Source of the DNA: Paramyrothecium sp. XJ0827
Lineage: Eukaryota; Ascomycota; Sordariomycetes; Hypocreales; Stachybotryaceae
Direction of reading: 5' to 3'
Length of the DNA stretch: 64,000 bases
Assembly: GCA_020881915.1 (NCBI GenBank)
Contig: JAJFPB010000001.1
Span: 6,386,001 to 6,450,000, forward strand
A program made the translations under genes and the position numbers. Positions 54,566 to 64,000 of the stretch are shown here, one piece after another. Under the pieces are notes generated by a model. It made no database searches. It worked only from the letters and a program-made list of their open reading frames with translations, and was not told the origin of the DNA. Numbering within the stretch: the stretch's first letter is position 1; the number at the start of each line of letters is the position of its first letter.

Positions 54566-56881
54566 ATGCACCAGCTAGGCACAGAATGTCAAACTTGTGC
54601 GCAACTCCTATTCGTAATAAGAGGCAGCGCAGAGAATACCTGTTTGCTTGACGATTTACCTCGGATTGCTGAAGGTGGCTTCTGTGACATACACGAGAAA
54701 TTCTTCCAACAGCTCGAAGACGTCCACAGAAGACAATACTTGAACAACTCGGAGGAAGTTTGGTACAAAAGATACTCTGCTTTGCGCGTTACGAAAAGAT
54801 CGGGTATGCTTTATATTGAAGGCTTGCGAAGCGCATCCTCCGAATTCACAGCTGGAAGCATTTACAGCGAGCTCTTCATAACCAGCCTTGGTGATGGCAT
54901 TCCGTATGAAGCAGGCGATGGCAGATTGATTGATCGTCAGTGGATTGATCCACGATTACTTAGCCACTGGAAAACAAGTTGTGAGTCCGAGCATGGCGAG
55001 CAATGCTCAGCAAGTAATCGAGTGCCCTTCCCTCGACCACAGGACCTCTTGCTGATAGACGTGGAGAATGACTGTATTGTTGACGCTAAAGGACACTCGT
55101 ATGTGGCTCTTAGTTATGTATGGGGTGGCGCTGTTATTTCAATGACAACTATCGCCAATCTGGCCCAGTTGCGTAAGCCAGGCGCACTAAAGAAGTCTGT
55201 TTTTCTGTTGCCCCAGACTATCAGAGATGCTGTGGCTCTGGTGAAAATACTTGGGGAAACCTATCTCTGGGTGGATGCCATCTGCGTTGTCCAAGATGAT
55301 GAAGCATTACGCAATAGCACCATCCAAAATATGAACGCTGTATTTGCCAATGCTACATTTACCATTGTGGCCGCTGATGGCGAGGATGCAAACGCGGGCT
55401 TGCGCGGACTGAGGGGTATATCTTTCTCACGAGATAACATATCTGTTCATGAACTCAAAGGAGTTCGTCTTAACTCCAATGCAACTGGTGGGCTTCGCAA
55501 TACAGTATGGAATACCCGTGGCTGGACATTTCAAGAATACCTATTCTCTCACAAGCGGTTGATCTTTGTCGATAACTCTGTTCGCTGGGAATGTCCCAGT
55601 GGGTGTTTTTGGGAAGAGCATTGCCAGCAAGGTATCATGCCTACTCCCGAAAACTCTTGGAGTTATGACTTTGACCTTACTCCGATACGCAAGACTAATG
55701 GTTGGGAAAACTTGAGGTTTCCAAATATGGTGGCATTTCAACACATTGTAACGGCCTTTGGTGGTAGACGCTTCACTTACGCTGATGATGTAATAAGCGC
55801 ATTCTCCGGAATAGGTACAGGATTGTCCCGGAGATTTATGGGCGGCTTTCTATGGGCCACTCCGGTCATGTTTCTTGACTTGGGACTCGTGTGGAGATCC
55901 GACCTGAAATCATGGGTGACCGAGGATGATTTTCCCACGAACTATTCACAAGATGAACAGACTTGGGAGCCTTGCCGGCGATGGAATCCTCGACAAGAGA
56001 CTCATAAAAGGCATGCACCAACTTGGTCTTGGGCTAGTGCCAAGGGTCCGGTTGACACTGCCATGCTATGGAGGAACGAGGATTGGCTCCTACATAATCA
56101 TGAGGAATGGTTCTATAATATTGACCCCATCCGGCGAATCATCCCCATAGTTCGCTGGGCCATCAAAGAGACGAAAGAACAACCACCACAAATCCTTCCA
56201 TACAGAAATGAGTGGTATGCCTTCAAGTTGAAATATACAACTCCACAACCTCCAGCACCTCCTCCGGGATGGACGCGTTGGCCCATTAATCTAAGCCTGG
56301 ACCAAAAGTACCTACTTTTTTCATCCGATGATAAACTCGAATTGAAAGGGAAAAGCCCGCATAGGTCGAAAGCCCTGGTTTTTGGTCAAGATAAAAACCC
56401 GCCAGAATACTACTACACACATTCCCAGATTGAAGGAATGAAGTTCTCCTATCCTATTCCTCTGCCCGAAGATGATGACGTGGCTCGAGTTCTGCATACG
56501 GCGACCAACCGACTTGGGCGGTATCTCTGCGGGATGACCTACCGTGGGTTTTTCAGGCTACGTCTCGCAGTGGAACATGGCTCCACTGTTACTCATGAGA
56601 TTGAGTCAATAGGTGGAGGGGAAATGATTGGGCGTTTGTGGTCAGATGAGGAAGCTAATGACGAAGATGTGGCAGTTGAATTGGTCGCCATTTCCATGAA
56701 GTACAAAGCTAAAAGCCTTCAGCGCTTTGAGCAAGAACTCGGCAAAGAAATACCACAGGTCTATAATGTACTTTGGGTTGAATGGATCGATGGTGTGGCA
56801 TATCGGAAGGGGGTAGGAGAGGTAGAGAGGGCGGCATGGGAACGCCAGCAGCTCGAGTCTGTTGAACTAATCCTAGGGTAG
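54566..56881 (+). CDS. HET-domain (heterokaryon incompatibility) protein
   Basis: Probable trigger of fungal non-self recognition or programmed cell death; many HET-domain genes have no known partner. One exon from 54566 to 56881, 771 residues. The HET domain lies at about 178-325, with its three blocks in order: YVALSYVWGG (55099), TYLWVDAICVVQDD (55258) with NAVFANATFTIVAADG, and NTRGWTFQEYLFSHKRLIF (55512). An N-terminal 175-residue region has scattered Cys (MHQLGTECQTCAQLL), and the C-terminal 440 residues match no domain I recognise. No NACHT, NB-ARC, ankyrin or WD repeats are seen, so it is a HET-only architecture. It converges on the PKS gene with only 82 bp between stops. Expression may be affected by overlapping 3' ends. 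Function in incompatibility is inference from the family. Confidence 0.92.
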   Translation: MHQLGTECQTCAQLLFVIRGSAENTCLLDDLPRIAEGGFCDIHEKFFQQLEDVHRRQYLNNSEEVWYKRYSALRVTKRSGMLYIEGLRSASSEFTAGSIYSELFITSLGDGIPYEAGDGRLIDRQWIDPRLLSHWKTSCESEHGEQCSASNRVPFPRPQDLLLIDVENDCIVDAKGHSYVALSYVWGGAVISMTTIANLAQLRKPGALKKSVFLLPQTIRDAVALVKILGETYLWVDAICVVQDDEALRNSTIQNMNAVFANATFTIVAADGEDANAGLRGLRGISFSRDNISVHELKGVRLNSNATGGLRNTVWNTRGWTFQEYLFSHKRLIFVDNSVRWECPSGCFWEEHCQQGIMPTPENSWSYDFDLTPIRKTNGWENLRFPNMVAFQHIVTAFGGRRFTYADDVISAFSGIGTGLSRRFMGGFLWATPVMFLDLGLVWRSDLKSWVTEDDFPTNYSQDEQTWEPCRRWNPRQETHKRHAPTWSWASAKGPVDTAMLWRNEDWLLHNHEEWFYNIDPIRRIIPIVRWAIKETKEQPPQILPYRNEWYAFKLKYTTPQPPAPPPGWTRWPINLSLDQKYLLFSSDDKLELKGKSPHRSKALVFGQDKNPPEYYYTHSQIEGMKFSYPIPLPEDDDVARVLHTATNRLGRYLCGMTYRGFFRLRLAVEHGSTVTHEIESIGGGEMIGRLWSDEEANDEDVAVELVAISMKYKAKSLQRFEQELGKEIPQVYNVLWVEWIDGVAYRKGVGEVERAAWERQQLESVELILG

Positions 56882-56963
56882 TGGCGAGCATCGTCGCCAA
56901 AGCCAGCAGAAACTAATATTAGAATAAGAAAGCATGACTCGATACCACCGGTTACGTTTCAAA

Positions 56964-59900
56964 CTAACTCGTCCAACTCTCCTTCCTATATTTGCTTCTC
57001 GCGCAAGCTAGCGCAGCTGTTTCAGCAATCGTCGCACTGCCGAGAATATCAAAAATGGCCATCTCAGCTTTTACCTCTTTCGCGAACCAACTGCGCAACT
57101 CCACTGCGACCAAGGAGTCCACTCCATATACGTGCATGGGTTTGGAAGTGTCAAATGCGTCGCTTGCCAGCGAGAGAGTCTTGACGAGTTTCGAGACGAG
57201 TGCATCAGTCACCGACGCGGCGGCTTCGGCAAGCGACGGAGATGTTGCAAAAACGGTTTGGAAGTTTACACCCTCTACCCTTTTCGTCGTTAATTTGTCT
57301 TCTGATGCATCCTGGGCAATGTTCCGGAAAAGAGGCTTCTTAAGCCAATAGGCCAGTTCTTTATTCTCGTGTTGAGCAGGTGTCATGCCCGCACCTACAA
57401 CAGTCTGGCAGCTTTGCATCGTGCGAGCTTGTTGTTCCGTGACGTTGCAGTATTGTTCCAGCAGAGAAAAAAGCTCTGACTCGGTGACGAGATCCATGAC
57501 AGACTTGCCCTTGAACTTATCTCGAAGGTCTGCATTCTCTTTCAAGATTCCAACGTCAAGGAAGGCCCCAAGGTCGAGTGACACTGCGCTTTCACCATTG
57601 GCGACCCTGTGTCTGGCGAGGGCATCTTGAAACGTGTTACCAGCTGCGTAGTTGGCCTGCCCTCGAGATCCGATGATGCCTGCGATGGAGGAAAACATGA
57701 CGAAGAAGTCGAGGTTTCTTGGAAGCAAGTTATGCAGGTTCCAAGTGCCTTGAACCTTGGGTCTGATAGCAGTATTCCATGACTCAAAAGACATGGTTTC
57801 GAATGTTCCGTCCCGCAGAACCATAGATGCTTGAATACACCCTTTGATGGGCGGCATGTCTGAGAGACAGCGACTCAACACGACCTGAAGTGCATCTGCG
57901 TCTGCAATGTCGCAGCTTGGTGCTCGCACACGGGCTCCGAGGCTTTTCAAGTCTTTCAATAAATCCCGAGCATCAGGATTCTGGCCACCAGACCGAGAAA
58001 GGATAATGAGGTTGGCAGCCCCTCTGTCCACCAGCCATCGTGCCACGCTTCTGCCGAGGCCCCCAAAGCCCCCTGCGAGAACGTATGTTGCGTTCGGGTT
58101 GAGGAATAAGCTTGTTTTAGTATCAATAACGGTCTGCCAAACATATTAGTGAGAAAGCCGATCTAACGAGTGAACAAGTTCCTACCTCAACATAATCATC
58201 TGATCGTAGTTCTACCACGATCTTTCCAGAACTCTTCCCACTCTGCATACTTCTGAATGCCTTCTCAAGCTCCGAAACTCCATAAACTTGCAGAGGCTGA
58301 GACGGCCTGAGGATGCCCTTTTCGACGAGATCGAGGACCGCCCTGAACGCTTTCGCCGCGAGTTCTGGTCGTTCAGTATTCATTGAAGCAAGATCAATAC
58401 CACTGAACGTGACATTTCGCGCAAAATGAAACATCTGCAGCTTGCTGTATCCATAAATGTCCTTCTTGCCAATTTCGAGGAACCTTCCGTAAGGCGCAAT
58501 GCATTCCCATGAAGCGGCGAGACCCTCTCCAGACAATGAATTGAGCACCACATCGATGCCTCTGCCGGCCGTGAGGCGTCTTATGCTCTGCTTAAAGACT
58601 GTGTCGCGACTGGAAAATATGTTTTCAGCAGGGATGTTGTACTGCTCAGTAAGAAACCTCTTCTTTTCGTTTGTACCGACAGTGGTGAAAATCTTGGCAC
58701 CGAGATGCTGTGCTACTTGAATAGCAGCCTGCCCAGTACCTCCGGCACCAGAATGAATCAAGACTGTTTCTCCAGGCTGGAGCCTAGCAACCTCAACCAA
58801 AGAATGCCAAGCTGTTGAATGATTCACAGTGACCGCTGCTGCAGTTGAGAAATCCACACTATCGGGGATTCGAACGGCACATCGATAGTCAACCCGGACA
58901 TAGCTCCTATAGCTCTCCAAACAACACGCGGCTACACGCATACCAACCTCAAACCCCGCGCAGTTTTCTCCAAGTTTCGTAATGACGCCTGCGCAGTCGC
59001 CGCCCATAGTGGGCATGTCTAAACGACCAAGAGCAACAAGGAGGTCTCGGAAATTGATTCCAGTACTATGGACTTGGATTTCCATCTCGTCCGGCTGGAT
59101 CGCCATGTTTCTTTCATTGTCCTCTACAAAGTGGAGTGTGTTGAGGAGTCCTGGTGAGCCGATCGTAAGCCTCAGTGGCGGGCCACTGGAGAACATTTGT
59201 CTCTTTCGCTGTTGCGGTAGTTGTCGCTGATGCAATGTCCTATTTAGGTATTTCGCTTCTATCAATCGATTAATGTGTAGTATACCTTTCTGTTCAATAT
59301 ACTCCGTGTCAATATCAATTGAGTTGGCCAAGAATCTCGACAACTTTGCAATGTGACCGATTTGTATCTCACTCAGACTCCCTTCGGTGGAAAGCAACAG
59401 TGATGCGATGACCGTACCCCCAAGTTCTGCATTCAAGACCCGAAAGAGACCATCGGTCAGTTGAAATACTGGATCACTGGAGTCAAGTCCACCTCCCTGA
59501 CTGACCCAAAGCACTTTTGAGGCCGAGGTGAGAAGACGATGCAGTTGACTGAAGAGGGGTGGGGCTATTTGGAACCATACTGGCTTCAGTAACTCGACGA
59601 GGAAGACAGTTACAGTATTCGAAGGTATGGATTCGTCAAGAGCCTGATCCAATGTTGCTAGTTGAACCGCAAACCCTTTCTGAGTTTCCAGGCTTTCCTT
59701 GATAGCTTCCGCTTGATTGTGTTGCTGCGCATCATGGATGAGTGCTACATCCACCCTCTGTCCTGTCGAATCTGAAGGCTGGAGCACTGCTGTTGAAACA
59801 ATAACACCATACTCATGGCAAATATGATTCTCGTAGTCCTTCAGAAGAATGTCGTTTCCAGAAAACCCTGTGGATCTCAGCAGTTCATCCCACTTATGAC

Positions 59901-62900
59901 CGTCAACACACGGGCTCCGTTGGCGGTAGTTCTCTGTACCTGTGTAATTGTTAGCCTCACATCCTGGGTTCAACATAGGTCTCTCATACTCAACCACCAG
60001 CCCTCTAAAAGGCCAAAAACTGAGCCGGTCCGGAACACATCCGACCGAGTAAGTTCCAGTAAAATAAGCTTACCGCCGCTAAGTCTTGTTAGAAGATAGT
60101 TTTTGTAATGGAGACTGAAATCGTTACCTCTTCAAGAGCTTTCGACAGTTTTTCAAAGTAGCCTCCAAGTCTTTGGTGGCGTGCAGCACGGCAGCGGCCA
60201 AGACGACATCGTAGACTCCGCATCCAAACCCCTGCTCCTCAGGATCATTCTCAATATTCAGAGTTCTGAACTTCATTCTTTCACCGTGGCTACGATACTC
60301 TTCTTGCGCTGGCCCAAAGAAGAAAGGTGAAATGTCTGTGTAGTCAAAACTGCCGTAGCGAAGTGAAACTCTTTCTTCATCGGGAGACGAGAGAATCCGC
60401 ATAATCTGATGCGTCAGAGCACCTGTGCCAGCTCCTACCTCCAGAAAGTTTGCTCCTGGGTTCTTATGTGCGAATAAATCCAAATAGCCACGTAGCTGAT
60501 CTACGCAAGCAATCTTATCGTACTACGGGATATTAGCATGACCTTTTCGGTGTCCTAGATATCACAATTGCTAAGAAAAAGCCACTCACCAGTTCGTAGT
60601 AGTAGTCTTTCAATAAGTTACCCTGGAATAAAAAGTCCAAGGGATCCCTCTGACCGGTTAAGAATTTCTCCAAGTTAGAGCCAACTGCTGTGAAGAAGGC
60701 ACCCTGCTTGTTGCTCGAGGAAATCCGCTGGGCCAATTGCTCAATGAAACGCTCATCTGATAGACGCGATCTCCATTCAGGAGTGCTAAATAGGATTTCG
60801 TTGTCGAGCATACTCATTCGTTGTTTCATCCAGTCGCAATACATATTGAAGTGCTCCCTCATCTCCGGATTCTCTGCTGTGTTGCCGCATAGCTTATCAA
60901 GAGCCTTCTGGATATACACTGTCATCAAAAAGTCGATATCAGTGTAGAAATCAACAGGTTCGGCTTTTCTTGGCACAAGTGCGTCACAAAAAGCTCGCAA
61001 ATCATCAGGAGACATCGTATCCAAGTCGGGCTTCCAGTCAAGATAATGACATCTGGCTTTTGTTAGTCGCTGTTCACCGTCATTATCACCAACAGAAGCA
61101 ATGATAGTCGTCTTGGCGCCCTCAAGTTCCATCAACACGCTTTCTCCATCTGAACTGAGGGCAGTAATTGTGCTCATGGTTTCGCGAAGACCCGTCCAAT
61201 GCGTGCTCGCGTGAACCTTCAAGGATTGCGCCGCAGGGTAGTTTAGGCCTTCATTAGACACCCAGGCCCTTTCGACAAATGTGGGAACCATGGTAGGCAT
61301 GACATTAGTCGTGCCTTTCGTATATACTACGAAAGCAGTTTGTACAATGCCATCAAAGGTTGTGGGATGAATGATGTGCGACTGGTTCAATCCTAAGCCA
61401 TTATTGACTGTATGTTGAAAAGTTTTGACTTCTGACACCACATTTTCTATGCCATCATAAGCCATAGATTTGATGGAACGGAAGGAAGCACCATAATCAT
61501 AGCCGCATTCCTTCAGATGGTCGTAAAATGAAGTAGCGTCAACTGGAATCGTGCATTTGCGTAGATACTCCCGATGAATTCGACAGTGGTTCTCGCACCA
61601 CATTGACGTTTCTTTACCGTTGTCGATCTCGGAATCCTCAGATTCGAAAACAATTTGGATCGACCCGTCGGAGTTCTCCACCCAGCCATCCGAGCCATAC
61701 GTGAAAACGCGGAAGTCAAACCATCCTGATTCTTTGTCATCTGCGTCTTTTCGTGCTCGTAGCGAGATATTGACTTCAGTGTTCTCCACACCAGCAGGAA
61801 TGCGAATCGCCGTCTGAAATCTCGTGTTTTTAAGTAAGAATCCACGAATTCTTCGACTCGAGTCTGCCAGCTGCCTTGCAGCTTCGATCGCCATTGTCAT
61901 CATGCCCACCGCAGGGTAAAGAATGACATTAGTTATCTGTTGCTGTCAGCAAAACTCTAATCCAGAAGCCTCGCACAAACCTTGTGATCTTTCACCCAAG
62001 GAAGCTCCGATGTACGGATTATGTTCCTCCATCTTGCTTCTAGGGGATTCCAGTCGTGACTTGGGATGCCCAAAAGCTCTACTGCGCCAGCCTTTCGAAA
62101 GCGACTATCCTTACTTAGCCTGCTCTCGTGCCAATAAGTCTGGTTGTGGTTGAAAGGGTAACTAGGAAGACTTGTTAGAGTCTTGGGAGTATGACTTGGA
62201 GGCATTGAGGCTGATGCATTGACCCGACCCAAATTGATGGGATAGCCTATGCTATACAAGCGACCAGCTGCCTCAAGAATTGTCTGAATGGCAGAAATGT
62301 TACGTTTTAACATAGACGTGTATGTTATAGAGTTTTCGCGCTGAATGAACTGCAGATTCTCTTTGATAGGTCCTTGAAGAGCCGAGTGAGGTCCAATTTC
62401 AAGAAGATCATTCGTGGGTAGTAAATGCCTGTGGCTGCCGTCAAGCTTCTTCACTCTGCTGCCTGTTGGAGGAGAACAGAGCACCGAAATTGCATCCGAG
62501 AATAGAACCGGGCTGACCATATTTTGGACCCAGTATTCGGGTTCCAGCACGGCACTAGGGTTGATCCAAGTTCCTGTAACCGTAGATGCCATAAGGAGCT
62601 TTGTGGTTTCTGGTCCTTGATCAGCAAGAGTGCCTATCGAAGAATGATATTCTTCTGCAATTGCCTGCATTTGGAAAGAGTGATATGCAACCGTCACTTT
62701 GAGCCTTCGGAAAAATAATTTTTCGTCCTCCAAAAGAGTTTCCAATCGATTCAAGTGGATCGTGTCGCCTGACACAGTCACATTTTTGGGGCTGTTCACA
62801 CAAGCGACAACGAGTCTCGAGCAACCCAGCTGAGCGGACACCTGCTCTATGTATGGTTGCACATCGGATCGTGATAATCCCACAGCAGTCATACTTCCAT

Positions 62901-64000
62901 TACCGATGCTTTTGTGCGCCAGCTGAGCGGCTAACATGCCACGAAAGTAGGCAATTTTCCACGCCGAACGGCTGTCCAAAAGTTTGGCAGCATATCTTGA
63001 CAACGTATTAGTAACTCCCTATACGTGTCTCATGGAGATCTTACGCTGCAGCAATCTCGCCGGATGAATGGCCAATGACAGAAGTTGGCCGAATGTTGAA
63101 GTACTCCAGCAAATCCACCAACGCAACCTGAAGGATCGTACACAAGGTTTGGCTGTAAACAAGATCATTGACTTTGGAGACCAGAGCTCCCTTTTGAAGC
63201 TCATCTAATTTGTTAGCATACGATGACATGAGAAATCAGGAGAGAAAGGAGTAACCTACCAACCGGATTCCACGAACAACCAATACTTTGAAGATATGCT
63301 CCCGCTTTAGCTACGGAGTTCATGAAAATTGGATACCTGAACAGGAGCTCGGTACCCATGGCGTGCCATTGCGCGCCTTGCTGTGAGAAGTTTCCGTTAG
63401 AAATGATAGAGAAGAATTATTCTAATTGACCTACTCCAGTAAATATGAAAGCAATCCTGGGGCAATTCTGGGTTCTTGTAGGCGCAGCCATTCGTCTTGG
63501 AATCTGGTAAATGTTGCTAGACTGGGTCGCTACTGTAAAGGTTCGCCATTGCAAGTGAGTTCTTCGGTTTGAGAGAGTGTGTGCCATGTTTTGCAAGTAT
63601 TCTTGCTCATCTTTGGGAGAGATCTGAAGGGCAGTGAGATACTCATCCCAAGTTTCGGCGAGCCGGGCAATCCCGTCCTTGTCCGCTGTAGACCAAACAA
63701 GTAAGACCTCTACTGGGCCCTTTCCGGAATCTTTGCTGGTTTCCCTGCCATTGCTTGTTTTTCCGACTTGAACACAATCCCCTGTTCTGTCCGTGGCACC
63801 TGAAAGTGGCTGTTTCTTTCTCAGCTCGCAATTGGAAGAATCGCCATTCAATCCTTCATTGTTACCCCTTTGGAGCAATTTTGCTACTGAAGATGCCAAG
63901 GCATTTTCTGACACTGGTGATGGAGAAGTATTGTGCATTCCTTGTAAGCCATTGATTGCAAGGTGGTGATGTGCATCTTCCAGGATAATATGGCTGTTCG
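56964..64000 (-). CDS. Highly reducing polyketide synthase, 5' end beyond window (KS end-AT-DH-cMT-ER-KR-ACP)
   Basis: Iterative type I enzyme building a reduced, possibly C-methylated polyketide. The window enters at the end of the ketosynthase (SHIILEDA, 63998). The acyltransferase follows ([10 protein letters not shown]; active-site [10 protein letters not shown] near 63060), then dehydratase ([20 protein letters not shown], second catalytic Asp in [10 protein letters not shown]). The C-methyltransferase has [13 protein letters not shown] near 60440. The enoylreductase has [13 protein letters not shown] and [19 protein letters not shown] near 58720. The ketoreductase has [38 protein letters not shown]. 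The carrier protein has [14 protein letters not shown], Ser being the phosphopantetheine site. All seven visible domains look intact. At least eight introns join in frame, for example 58134-58185. The protein ends at residue SWTS with no thioesterase or reductase, so release needs another protein or a non-enzymatic step. Product unknown. Confidence 0.94.

Noticed and set aside
1..64000. tRNA, rRNA, CRISPR arrays and complete transposons
   Set aside because: None recognised by eye; a covariance-model and repeat-library search would be needed to exclude small RNAs and old repeats.

Overview
The window is genomic DNA of a filamentous ascomycete (Pezizomycotina). Genes are broken by short GT-AG introns of about 45-60 bp. 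Zn2Cys6 regulators, a HET-domain protein, WSC domains, a rhodopsin-like membrane protein, a secreted tyrosinase and a highly reducing polyketide synthase (HR-PKS) are all fungal hallmarks. I could not fix the genus. No rRNA, tRNA, CRISPR array or complete transposon was recognised. Gene models below were built by eye from splice signals and family conservation.

Layout: (1) 0-9.7 kb holds an MFS anion symporter (-), a secreted heme-thiolate peroxidase (-), a Zn2Cys6 regulator (+) and a 3-hydroxyacyl-CoA dehydrogenase-family oxidoreductase (+). CGG-N2-CCG motifs recur in their upstream regions, so this may be a small catabolic regulon. (2) 9.8-15.1 kb holds an OTT_1508-type deaminase-like protein and a second Zn2Cys6 regulator. 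(3) 16.4-23.4 kb holds a secreted PL4 rhamnogalacturonan lyase converging on a full-size PDR-type ABC transporter. (4) 24.7-29.7 kb holds a 1,633-residue secreted protein with a beta-propeller-like head, Ig-like repeats and four WSC domains. (5) 31.7-37.4 kb is a decay zone: an ABCB transporter relic and a GMC oxidoreductase relic flank an apparently intact amino acid/choline-type permease. (6) 37.9-46.1 kb holds a rhodopsin-domain membrane protein, a short secreted tyrosinase, a DJ-1/Hsp31-type protein and an EthD-fold protein. (7) 48.0-64.0 kb holds an NADPH-type reductase, a third Zn2Cys6 regulator, a DUF4419 protein, a HET protein and, running off the right edge, an HR-PKS (KS end-AT-DH-cMT-ER-KR-ACP).

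How the parts may work together: the right end has the composition of a secondary-metabolite cluster (PKS, reductase, EthD protein, regulator, tyrosinase), but the gene gaps are wide and its other half lies beyond base 64000. The left end looks like uptake plus oxidation of a small organic acid under a local regulator. Both proposals are inference from gene content and motif positions.
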